Shown: positions 8,161-16,976 of the stretch, one piece after another
How the letters are laid out: every line of letters starts with the position of its first letter
Numbering within the stretch: position 1 is the first letter of the stretch
Origin: Klebsiella pneumoniae
GTDB taxonomy: Bacteria; Myxococcota_A; UBA796; SXON01
NCBI GenBank assembly: GCA_945862325.1
Contig: CAMAXZ010000046.1
Location: 1 to 33,326 of the forward strand
Direction: 5' to 3'
Length of the DNA stretch: 33,326 bases
Translations under genes and position numbers: made by a program
The notes under the pieces: model-generated
Databases searched by the model: none
The model's input: only the letters and a program-made list of their open reading frames with translations
Told to the model about the DNA's origin: nothing

Positions 8161-8906
8161 CAGAGGGCGAAGAACGCGGAGGAGAGCACGTAGTTGGCGG
8201 CGAAGAACGCCAGGACGGAGTGGACGACGGTGTCGTTGACCCCGCGCCCGACGCCCGCCGCGCCGCCGCTCGCGAAGAAGCCGTGCCAGCTCGCGACGAG
8301 GCCGATGATGAGGCCGAACACCGTCGCCTTCACGAAGCCGCTCGCGAGGTCGAGCGGGGTGGCGAACGCCCACAGGTTGACGAGGAACAGGCCCCCGGGC
8401 TCGCCGCGCACCAGCACCGCCATGGCGTAGGCGCCCGAGAACCCGGAGAGGATGCCGACGACGTGGAGGATCGGGCACGCGAGGAGCAGCGCGAGGACCC
8501 GCGGCACCACGTGCCAGCGCAGGGCGTCGACGCCCATGACCTCGGTGGCGTCGAGCTCCTCGCGGATGCGCATCGCGCCGAGCTCGGCGGCGTACGTGCT
8601 GCCGCCCTGAGCGGCCACGAGCACGCTAGCCATCACCGGCGACAGCTCGCGCAGCACGGCGACCGAGACGAGCGAGGGGAGGAGGCGCTGCGCCCCGAAG
8701 AGGTCGAACACCTGGAGGCCCTGGAGCGCGAGCACCATGCCGAACGGCGCGGTGACCGCCGCGACCGGCAACACGCAGCGTGTGGTGACCGACCAGGTGT
8801 GGCGCGCGAGATCCGTGAGGTTCCACGGAGGGGTGAGCGCGCGCAGGCCGACCCCGGCGCAGAACTGACCGTACCGTCCGAGCGCCGCGAGGCTGTCGAG
8901 GAACAC
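8160..8906 (-). CDS. MlaE-family permease (first copy)
   Basis: 248 aa if started at GTG 8906, which aligns with the start of the sister permease (FLDSLAALG versus MDHLAALG); GTG 8948 would add 14 residues. It shows VLRELSPVMASVLVAAQGG and RIREELDATEVMGVDALRWHVVPRV, the MlaE coupling region. The two permeases are clearly paralogous but divergent, which suggests a heterodimeric transporter core rather than the usual MlaE homodimer. The start choice is uncertain because neither GTG has a convincing Shine-Dalgarno sequence. Confidence 0.87.
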   Translation of the reverse strand: MFLDSLAALGRYGQFCAGVGLRALTPPWNLTDLARHTWSVTTRCVLPVAAVTAPFGMVLALQGLQVFDLFGAQRLLPSLVSVAVLRELSPVMASVLVAAQGGSTYAAELGAMRIREELDATEVMGVDALRWHVVPRVLALLLACPILHVVGILSGFSGAYAMAVLVRGEPGGLFLVNLWAFATPLDLASGFVKATVFGLIIGLVASWHGFFASGGAAGVGRGVNDTVVHSVLAFFAANYVLSSAFFAL

Positions 8907-8998
8907 GCGTGCGGTGTATCGCGCGGTCGCCCCCGCGACGCCGCGCACGGGCCCGACCCGGTCGGCGCGGTTAGGCGCGCGGGGTCTGGGGAGTCCGC

Positions 8999-9271
8999 AT
9001 GTTGCTCGTTCTCGTCGGTGTCGCGCTCGCCGCCTCGCGCTGGGTGGCCGAGCCGGTCTCCGCCACGCGCTGGCCCGATGTCACGGTCACGACGATCGAG
9101 CTCCGCGCGGGGGACGAGGTCGAGCTGGTGCTCACGGACGGGGCGAAGGCGCGCGTCCGGAAGGGCGCCGACTTCGGCTGGGTGAACGCCGCGGCGCTCG
9201 TCGCGACCCCCCCGCAGGCGCCGGGCCTGCCCCCGCTCGACGTGTCCGGCTTGCCCGAGGCGCCGGGCTGA
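8999..9271 (+). CDS. Small exported protein, SH3-like
   Basis: 90 aa. A short hydrophobic N-terminus (MLLVLVGVALAA) without basic residues looks like a minimal signal peptide. The mature part is beta-rich (VTVTTIELRAGDEVELVLTDG...ADFGWVNAAAL), compatible with a small bacterial SH3-like domain, and ends in a Pro-rich tail. It is divergent from the first MlaE gene and 14 bp upstream of the TPR gene. Function unknown. Confidence 0.68.
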   Translation: MLLVLVGVALAASRWVAEPVSATRWPDVTVTTIELRAGDEVELVLTDGAKARVRKGADFGWVNAAALVATPPQAPGLPPLDVSGLPEAPG

Positions 9272-9285
9272 GCGTGGGCACTCCC

Positions 9286-10545
9286 ATGTCGGATCCGAAG
9301 CGCGCCATCCGGCGCGGGGCGGAGGCCCTCGCGTCGTGCCCTCCGGGCGACCCGAGTCGGCCGGCGCTGCTCGCGGAGCTCGCGGAGGCCGAGCTCGCCT
9401 GTGGGGAGCTCGTCGGTGCCGTCGCGCATTGGCGCGAGGCGGTCGCGGAGGATCCGTCGCACGCGGACGCGCCGGGGTGGCTGGTACGCGTGTCGCGCGT
9501 GCTTCGTCCGCTCGAGCGGCTGGAGGAGGCGGCGGAGGCGGTGCAGCGCGCCGTGTCGCTGGCGCGCCGCGCGGCGGCGCCGTCGCGCGCGCTCGCGAAC
9601 AGCCTCGACGAAGCGGGCGAGGTCTGCTCGGCCGCGGGCGACTTCGAGGGCGCCGCGGCGCGCCACGCCGAGGCCGTCGGCGTGCGGCGCGCGGCGCTCG
9701 ACGAGCGGGACTCCGCGGGGGCGCTGCTCGATCTCTCGGCGTCGCTCCTGCGCCTCGGGGACGCGCAGGCCGCGCTCGGCCGCGACGCCGACGCCGCGCC
9801 CGCGTACGCCGAGGCCGTCGACCTCCGCCGTCGGTTGTGCGCCCGCCCGTCGGCGGGGGCCTCCCTCCGCGGCGAGCTCGCCGTGGCGCTCGGCCGCGTG
9901 GGCGACCTCGCGCTCCGGCTCGAGCGCCCCGAGCAGGCGGGCGGGGCCTTCGACGAGGTGGTCGCGGTGCGACGGGCCTTGTACGCCGACGCGCCGGGCA
10001 AGCGCTCCGGGCGCGACGTCGCCGTGGCCCTGGAGGGCGCGGGCGACGCGGCCTTCGCCCTCGGGCACTGGGGCGGCGCCGTCAACCGTTGGGACGAGTC
10101 GGTCGAGGCGCGCCGTCGATGGGTGGCGGACTACGGTGCTTCGCCGGAGGCTCTTCGCGAGCTCTCGCGCGTCCTCGACAAGATCGGCGACGCCGAGCAC
10201 TCCCTCGGTCACTTCGACGAAGCGGCGGCCTGCTACGAGGAGTCCGTCAGCGTGCGCCGGCAGATCGCGGCCGAATTCGGGCCGGCGCACGACGCCGCGC
10301 CGGCGCCGACGGGTGCCGCCGAGGCCGCGGTGGACGCATGCCGGCAGCGAATCGCCGCGGAGGGGGCCGATCCGCGGGCCCTCGAGGACCTCGCGCTGGC
10401 GCTCGGCCGCCTCGCGCTCGTGGTCGACGGGCCCGCGGGCGTCGTGGTCGAAGCGCGCGCCACCCTCGCGCGCGTGCCCGACGACGCCATGGAGCCCGCC
10501 CGGCGCGGCTCGCTCGCGGCGTGGTTCGACCAGATCGCCGGCTGA
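9286..10545 (+). CDS. TPR-repeat protein with ~50-residue units
   Basis: 419 aa from ATG 9286 (the longer open frame upstream overlaps the previous gene and is not used). It contains successive units in which two helices carry the pattern LG.VGDLAL.LE...QA..AFDEVV.VRR.L, visible around residues 75-340; a final degenerate unit ends the protein. Such arrays act as protein-interaction scaffolds and are common in Myxococcota. There is no signal peptide and no enzymatic domain. Partner unknown. Confidence 0.85.
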   Translation: MSDPKRAIRRGAEALASCPPGDPSRPALLAELAEAELACGELVGAVAHWREAVAEDPSHADAPGWLVRVSRVLRPLERLEEAAEAVQRAVSLARRAAAPSRALANSLDEAGEVCSAAGDFEGAAARHAEAVGVRRAALDERDSAGALLDLSASLLRLGDAQAALGRDADAAPAYAEAVDLRRRLCARPSAGASLRGELAVALGRVGDLALRLERPEQAGGAFDEVVAVRRALYADAPGKRSGRDVAVALEGAGDAAFALGHWGGAVNRWDESVEARRRWVADYGASPEALRELSRVLDKIGDAEHSLGHFDEAAACYEESVSVRRQIAAEFGPAHDAAPAPTGAAEAAVDACRQRIAAEGADPRALEDLALALGRLALVVDGPAGVVVEARATLARVPDDAMEPARRGSLAAWFDQIAG

Positions 10546-10554
10546 CGGCGCCGA

Positions 10555-10638
10555 TCAGCGGTCGAAGCCGAAGATCGCCACCACGACGACCGCGGCGACG
10601 ACGAGCTGCGCGACGAGATCGAGCCCGAGGTCGAACAT
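10555..10638 (-). CDS. Possible 27-aa single-span membrane peptide
   Basis: ATG 10638 to TGA 10555-10557 encodes MFDLGLDLVAQLVVAAVVVV followed by AIFGFDR: one hydrophobic helix with acidic residues before it and a basic end. Several small membrane proteins look like this, and it fits exactly between two plus-strand genes. It has no clear ribosome-binding site, and such frames arise by chance in GC-rich DNA. Confidence 0.3.
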   Translation of the reverse strand: MFDLGLDLVAQLVVAAVVVVAIFGFDR

Positions 10639-10759
10639 GGGCGGGGGACTATCGGGAAACGGCGAGGGCGGCGCGCCCTCTGGCGAAGGGCCCCGCCGCG
10701 GAATACGACCTCCGCCCTCCTCGCCGTCCCCCGGCTCCGCCCTCTCCCCGAGGCTGCCC

Positions 10760-11581
10760 GTGTCCCTCTTCGCCCGCGACGTGGTCGTGTGTTCCCTTTC
10801 CTCCGGCTCCGCGGGGAACGCGACGTACATCGGCGACGGGCACGCGGGCGTGCTCGTCGACTGCGGGGTCAGCACGCGCGCCACCTTGAACCGCATGGCC
10901 GAGATGGGCCTGGCCGACGCGCCGATCGACGCCGTGCTCGTGACGCACGAGCACGCCGACCACGTCGGCGCCGCGGGGGTGCTCTCGCGGCGGCTCCGCG
11001 CTCAGGGCCGTCCGGTGCCGTTCTACATGACCCGCGGCACGGCCGAGGGGCTCGACGCGCGCTGCCGCCCCGACGGCATCGAGCTCGTCGAGCCCGGTAC
11101 ACCCTTCCGCGTGCGGCACCTCCTCGTCGACGCGTTCCCCGTGCCGCACGACACGCGCGAGCCCGTGGCCTACCGCGTGTGCGTGGGCGGCACCTCCGTG
11201 GGCGTGGTCACGGACCTCGGCCGCCCCACTGCGCTCGTCGCGCGGCAGATCAAGCGCTGCGACGTCGTGGTGCTCGAGTTCAACCACGACGAGGAGCTGC
11301 TCCAGTCCGGCACCTACCCGTGGCACCTCAAGCAGCGCATCCGCGGCTCGCACGGGCATCTCAGCAACCGACAGGCGTCCGAGCTCCTCGCCGAAGGCCT
11401 GCACGACGGGCTGCGGCACGTGTTGCTCGCGCACCTCTCGGAAGAGAACAACCACCCGCGCCTCGCGACGGACGCGGCCGCCGCCACGCTCACCGCGAGC
11501 GGCGGGCCCGACGTGCGGCTGCACCTGACGAACCAACACGCCGCGACGCCGCCGGTGCGCGTCCGCGCCGCGCAGTGGTGA
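10760..11581 (+). CDS. Metallo-beta-lactamase-fold hydrolase, YycJ/WalJ-like
   Basis: 273 aa from GTG 10760. The start SLSSGSAGNATYIGDGHAGV followed by LVDCG is characteristic of the YycJ/WalJ group. The metal-binding THEHADH motif is near residue 61, with further metal ligands expected in PHDT, VTDLGR and LLAHLSEENN. Members of this group are proposed two-metal hydrolases, some with DNA exonuclease activity; the substrate here is not deducible. It lies 10 bp upstream of purB. Confidence 0.85.
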   Translation: MSLFARDVVVCSLSSGSAGNATYIGDGHAGVLVDCGVSTRATLNRMAEMGLADAPIDAVLVTHEHADHVGAAGVLSRRLRAQGRPVPFYMTRGTAEGLDARCRPDGIELVEPGTPFRVRHLLVDAFPVPHDTREPVAYRVCVGGTSVGVVTDLGRPTALVARQIKRCDVVVLEFNHDEELLQSGTYPWHLKQRIRGSHGHLSNRQASELLAEGLHDGLRHVLLAHLSEENNHPRLATDAAAATLTASGGPDVRLHLTNQHAATPPVRVRAAQW

Positions 11582-11591
11582 AGGAGCGACG

Positions 11592-12890
<1,299 letters not shown>

Positions 12891-12968
12891 CCGGCGCGCC
12901 GTGCAACATTGTGGGCGGATCGTGCGCGTTCGCTTGCGGACCCGCACCCCGCTGGGCACACTGGGTTC

Positions 12969-13700
12969 ATGGTGCTGCTCCTCTCTCTCCTGGTGGCATG
13001 TGCCCGCCACGTCGAGTGGCAGGTGCAGCCGTTGCCCAGCTACGCCCTGCCGTCGCTCGACATCACGGTGGTCGCGGGCGACCGGGAGTGCAAGCGTGTG
13101 GCCGACGCGCTCGCGTACGCCCTCGGCAGCCGCCCCGGCGTGCTCGTCCGCCCCGACGCGCCGCAGCGCCTCGAGGTGCGCGACTGCGACGAGCGCCTGC
13201 ACACCACCGTCGAGATCGACGGCGTGTACCCGGGCCTCGGCTACGGCAACGAGACCTACCGCGAGCAACGCCGTTTCACCGTGCGCGGGCTCGCGCGCGC
13301 CGAGCTGAAGATCGGCCGCGACGTCACCCTCCTCGGCTCGGCGGATCGCCGCATGCGCGGCCCGTGGATCACCGACGGCGACCTCGACATCCCCGCGACC
13401 CTCACCTTCCGCGAGGATCTCCGCCGCGACGTGGCCCTCGACCTCGCCGATCAGCTCGCCCCGTTGCCCGCCACGATCCGGCGCACCTTGTACGTCGACC
13501 CCGAGCCCGGCACCGCCCGCGAGCTCCACAACGCCGCCGTCGACGCCGAGCGCGAAGGCCAACTCGACCGTGCGCTCGAGCTCGCCCGCCAGGCGTACGC
13601 GGCCGACCCGTCGCCCTCGGCCATGCGGTACATCGAGGCGCTGCAGTCCCACGCCGCGTCGGTGGGCTACGCCCTGCGCGAAGGCTCCGCGCCGCGATAG
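12969..13700 (+). CDS. Predicted lipoprotein with C-terminal TPR-like helices
   Basis: 243 aa from ATG 12969. The N-terminus is MVLLLSLLVAC, a lipobox (LVAC) only ten residues from the start and without basic residues. The middle is mixed alpha/beta and unrecognised (DITVVAGDRECKRVADAL, LDIPATLTFREDL). The C-terminus has a TPR-like pair (ELHNAAVDAEREGQLDRAL). A TTG-initiated form 20 residues longer is possible but would put hydrophilic residues before the hydrophobic core. Function unknown. Confidence 0.75.
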   Translation: MVLLLSLLVACARHVEWQVQPLPSYALPSLDITVVAGDRECKRVADALAYALGSRPGVLVRPDAPQRLEVRDCDERLHTTVEIDGVYPGLGYGNETYREQRRFTVRGLARAELKIGRDVTLLGSADRRMRGPWITDGDLDIPATLTFREDLRRDVALDLADQLAPLPATIRRTLYVDPEPGTARELHNAAVDAEREGQLDRALELARQAYAADPSPSAMRYIEALQSHAASVGYALREGSAPR

Positions 13701-13709
13701 ACGCGCGGC

Positions 13710-14246
13710 ATGCGCGTCCTCGCCCTGTCCGGCTCCCTTCGTTCGCCGTCTCACACCAAGGCCGCGCTGTCGGTCGCGCTCGAGGCCGCCACGGCGGCCG
13801 GGGCGGTGGTCACCTGGGCCGACATCCAGGATCTTCCGTGGTGCGACGGGCGCCCGTCCACCGCGTACGGCCCCCGGGTCGAGGCGTGGCGGGCTCAGGT
13901 GCGCGGCGCCGACGCCATCCTCGTCGGGTCGCCCGAGTACCACGGCGGAATGTCCGGCGTGCTCAAGAACGCGTTCGACTTGCTCGAAGCCGACGATGTT
14001 CGCGGGCGTGTCGTCGCCCTCGTCGCGACGGCCCGTGGCGACGCCGGCGCCATGAACACCCTCAACCACCTCCGCCAGGTGGCGCGCTGGGTCGACGCCT
14101 GGGTGCTGCCGTCTCAGGTCAGCGTGCCGCGCGCCGGCGAGGCGTTCGACGACGCCGGCGCCGTGCTGCGCCCGGGGCTCGCCGACGAGCTCCACCGCCT
14201 CGGCTCCGAGCTCGTGCGCTACGGGCGCCTGCTGGCGCAGGGGTAG
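13710..14246 (+). CDS. NADPH-dependent FMN reductase family protein
   Basis: 178 aa flavodoxin-like protein. LALSGSLRSPSHTK near residue 5 is the phosphate-binding loop and VGSPEYHGGMSGVLKNAFD (about 71-89) is the family signature that contacts FMN. Enzymes of this family reduce FMN or quinones and azo compounds with NAD(P)H; the physiological substrate cannot be told. It starts 9 bp after the lipoprotein gene, so co-transcription is likely. Confidence 0.88.
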   Translation: MRVLALSGSLRSPSHTKAALSVALEAATAAGAVVTWADIQDLPWCDGRPSTAYGPRVEAWRAQVRGADAILVGSPEYHGGMSGVLKNAFDLLEADDVRGRVVALVATARGDAGAMNTLNHLRQVARWVDAWVLPSQVSVPRAGEAFDDAGAVLRPGLADELHRLGSELVRYGRLLAQG

Positions 14247-14342
14247 GCGGCACGGTCGGTCGCGGGCTGGTGCAACGCGCGCCGCCGGAATAGTTCAAAC
14301 GGCAACTGACGCGGATTTTTGCGGGCCCGTCGCGGAGAGACC

Positions 14343-14537
14343 ATCGCCACCACCACCTTCCAGAAGCGTGAGAAAGAGACGAAGCGCCGGGACAAAGCCC
14401 GCGAGAAGGAGGCGCGCCGCGAGGAGCGCGTCAAGGACAAGGGGTCGCGCGCCGTCGGCCCCGACGGGGTCGATCCCGACCTCGCCGGGATCGTACCGGG
14501 TCCGCAGCGGAACCCCCTGGACGACGACGATCGCTGA
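14343..14537 (+). CDS. Small highly charged protein, apparent ATC start
   Basis: 64 codons ending at TGA 14535-14537. The sequence starts ATTTFQKREKETKRRDKAR and is Lys/Arg/Glu-rich; it ends in an acidic DDDDR. I recall small deltaproteobacterial proteins beginning MATTTFQKR, which would place initiation at the ATC at 14343-14345, preceded by GGAGAG with suitable spacing. The only conventional alternative in frame is TTG 14319, which lacks a good Shine-Dalgarno. Likely cytoplasmic and nucleic-acid or ribosome associated by composition, but this is a guess. Confidence 0.6.
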   Translation: MATTTFQKREKETKRRDKAREKEARREERVKDKGSRAVGPDGVDPDLAGIVPGPQRNPLDDDDR

Positions 14538-14555
14538 CCCTGCGGCGCGTCGTCC

Positions 14556-15605
14556 TCAGCCGCCTAACTCTACGCCTACCGCGCGCGCGGCGTGCACCAT
14601 CTCGCCGTTCGGGTCGACCGCGCGGTTCTGGTCCGCCTGGGCGAGGGGCACGCCCTCCACTCGGCCGTCGCGGAAGATCACGAGCTCACCCCAGCGATCC
14701 TGCTCGACGAGGTCGACCGCGCCGACCCCCGCCCGCGTGGCGAGCAGTCGGTCGTAGGGGACCGGCCGGCCGCCGCGCTGGAGGTGTCCGAGCACGGTGA
14801 TGCGGAGGTCGGTGCCCGGCAGGCGCTCCAGGATCGCATCGGCGACGGCCTGGGCGGCGTGACCGGGGACGATCCGCTCGGGCGCCGCGCCGCCCGCGGG
14901 GTAGGCGCCCTCGGCGACGACGACGAGCGAGAACGGCCGCCCGACAGCCCGACGTTCCTCGATCTTCGCGCAGATGCGGTCGGCGTGCCAGGGGATCTCG
15001 GGCAGCGCGATGACGTCGGCGCCGCCGCAGATCCCGGCGTGCAAGGCGATGAAGCCGGCGTTGCGGCCCATGAGCTCCAACAGGACGACGCGGTCGTGGG
15101 ACTCGGCGGTGGTGTGCAGGCGGTCGAGCGCGTCGGTCGCGATGTCGACGGCGCTCTGGTGGCCGAACGTGATGTCGGTGGCGCCGAGGTCGTTGTCGAT
15201 GGTCTTCGGCACCCCGATGACCTTCACGCCGTGGCGCTCCATGAGCCGGCGCGCGATGCGCATCGTGCCGTCGCCGCCGAGCACGATGAGCCCCTCGAGC
15301 CCGAGCTCTTCCATGCCGACGCGCACCTCGGCGGCGCGGTCGCCGCCGCCCTTGCCCAGCGCGAACGGGTCGCCGTGGTTCGTCGTCCCGAGGATGGTGC
15401 CGCCCCGATCGAGGATGCCCCGGCACGACACGGGCGTGAGCTCGCGCTTGCGGATCGGCCGCACCATGAGCCCCTGGAAGCTGTCCTCGATGCCGACGAG
15501 CCGCCACCCGAGGCGCCCGGCGCCGTACTTGACGACCGCGCGGATGACCGCGTTGAGGCCCGGCGCGTCGCCGCCACCGGTGAGGATGCCGATGTTCCGT
15601 GCCAT
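14556..15605 (-). CDS. pfkA: 6-phosphofructokinase
   Basis: 349 aa. Motifs: GILTGGGDAPGLNAVIR at the N-terminus, LGGDGTMRIA near residue 108, VPKTIDNDL near 131 and ELMGRNAGFIAL. It phosphorylates fructose 6-phosphate to the 1,6-bisphosphate. Glycine after GGD (position 104 in E. coli numbering) indicates ATP as donor, whereas lysine in PKTIDND (position 124) is typical of PPi enzymes. This combination is known from the actinobacterial-type ATP enzymes, so ATP dependence is predicted. It converges with the small charged gene. Confidence 0.92.
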   Translation of the reverse strand: MARNIGILTGGGDAPGLNAVIRAVVKYGAGRLGWRLVGIEDSFQGLMVRPIRKRELTPVSCRGILDRGGTILGTTNHGDPFALGKGGGDRAAEVRVGMEELGLEGLIVLGGDGTMRIARRLMERHGVKVIGVPKTIDNDLGATDITFGHQSAVDIATDALDRLHTTAESHDRVVLLELMGRNAGFIALHAGICGGADVIALPEIPWHADRICAKIEERRAVGRPFSLVVVAEGAYPAGGAAPERIVPGHAAQAVADAILERLPGTDLRITVLGHLQRGGRPVPYDRLLATRAGVGAVDLVEQDRWGELVIFRDGRVEGVPLAQADQNRAVDPNGEMVHAARAVGVELGG

Positions 15606-15683
15606 GCGGAGCGGGCTATCGCGGCCGGCGCGCGGACGGCGCCCGCCCCCGGCCGCGGCGATCCACGTTACGAGCGCGGCGAC

Positions 15684-16379
15684 GTGACGATCGTGTCTTC
15701 GAGCCAACCCTGGGTGACCGTCGCGGCGAGCTGGGCGCGCGCCGAGCCGGAGAGGGGCCGTTACGACGCGGCGGCGCTCGCGCGGGTCCGCGTGGCGGTC
15801 AACGAGGTCCGCCGCGCCGGCGCCGAGCCCGTGGTGGTCGTGCACGCCGGCGCCCTGCCGCTGTGGCAGATCGACCGTGGCGGCTGGCTCGATCGCGACG
15901 CCGTCGCCACCTGGGGCTGTTGGGTCGAGCGCCTCGCCGAGGCCGTGGTCGATCGTGTGGGGACATGGATCTCGCTCCACACCCCGCTCGACGAGGCGCG
16001 GGCCTACGGCGCCGACGTGACCCGCGCCGGGCGCGCCCTGCTCGAGGCGGCCGCCGTCGCGCGCATCCACCTCCGTCGCAACGCCGGCTTCGGCGGGCGG
16101 CCCGGGCGGGTGGGTGTCGTGGAGCGCCTGGACGCCGACGACGGCGTCGCCCTCGGCGAGGCGCTCACCACCGGCAGGCTCCGCGCGCCGTGGGGCCGCA
16201 TCGGCGAGCTGAGCGGCGGCGGGCCCGCGGTGGACTTCGTCGGGGTCCTCGGCGATGCCCCCGCGGTCGCGGTGGACCGGGTGTGGGCCGCGCGCCTGCC
16301 CCTCGTCGCGTGCGGGGGCGCCCCCTGGGCACCCGCGGCGCGCGCGCGGGGCGCGTGGGTGCTGGCGGAGCTGACGTGA
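15684..16379 (+). CDS. Shortened GH1-like protein lacking catalytic residues
   Basis: 231 aa from GTG 15684 (GTG 15693 also possible). The region ASWARAEPERGRYDAAALAR, then RGGWLDRDAV and VDRVGTWISLHTPLDEA, follows glycoside hydrolase family 1 barrel sequence. Where GH1 enzymes have NEP with the acid/base glutamate, this protein has HTPLDEA. Later, EALTTGRL...AVDFVGV matches the GH1 'LTGRL...DFVGLNYY' region, and LPLVACGGAP stands where ITENG holds the nucleophile. Both catalytic glutamates thus appear lost, and the length is about half of the usual ~450 aa. Probably a non-catalytic relic or binding protein. It overlaps the next gene by 4 nt. Confidence 0.7.
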   Translation: MTIVSSSQPWVTVAASWARAEPERGRYDAAALARVRVAVNEVRRAGAEPVVVVHAGALPLWQIDRGGWLDRDAVATWGCWVERLAEAVVDRVGTWISLHTPLDEARAYGADVTRAGRALLEAAAVARIHLRRNAGFGGRPGRVGVVERLDADDGVALGEALTTGRLRAPWGRIGELSGGGPAVDFVGVLGDAPAVAVDRVWAARLPLVACGGAPWAPAARARGAWVLAELT

Positions 16380-16954
16380 GCGACGCGCCGCAGACGACCC
16401 TGGCGGACACCCTGCGGCGCGCGTTGTTCTCGGCGTTGCGGGTCTCGTCGTTCGATGAGGCGGGCCTCCTCGCCCTGCCGGCCGAGCGCGCGTCGCTCGA
16501 CTGGGCCGTGTGGGCGTTGCCCATCGGGCTCCCGTTCTGGGCGGCCGAGTTCGTCGCACATGATACCGTGACGAAGCACCTTGACAATCCACCATACCTC
16601 ATCGCGAGCGCCGCGTTGTTCTACACGCTCGGGTCGCTGAGCCTCCCCGGGCTCGCCGGGGTCGTCGCGGCGGTGCTGGGGCGCGAAGCCGCGTTCTGGC
16701 GGGTCGCCGCGGCGCTCTTGTGGTGGAACGTGGGGTTCATGCTCTTGAGCGCGCCGGCCACGATCATCACGGGCCTGCACCTGCTCTCCGACAACGCGCA
16801 GATCGGCGTCGAGCTCGCCGTCGGCGTGTGGGCGCTCGTCGTCTCGGCGTGGATCCTCTCGCGCGGGCTCGGGCTGCCCGGCGCGCTGGCGGGGGTCCTC
16901 GTCCTGCTCGACACGGCGCTCAGCGAGAGCCTCGCTTCGTGGCTCTGGGGCTGA
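16376..16954 (+). CDS. Yip1-like polytopic membrane protein
   Basis: 192 aa from GTG 16376, overlapping the previous stop. About 40 N-terminal residues including an amphipathic DTLRRALFSALRV are followed by five hydrophobic segments. This layout resembles Yip1-domain inner-membrane proteins of unknown role. Coupling to the GH1-like gene suggests a functional link. The 3' end faces the convergent radical SAM gene 22 bp away. Confidence 0.7.
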   Translation: MSDAPQTTLADTLRRALFSALRVSSFDEAGLLALPAERASLDWAVWALPIGLPFWAAEFVAHDTVTKHLDNPPYLIASAALFYTLGSLSLPGLAGVVAAVLGREAAFWRVAAALLWWNVGFMLLSAPATIITGLHLLSDNAQIGVELAVGVWALVVSAWILSRGLGLPGALAGVLVLLDTALSESLASWLWG

Positions 16955-16976
16955 CGCGCCGCGCGGCGGCGCCCCG

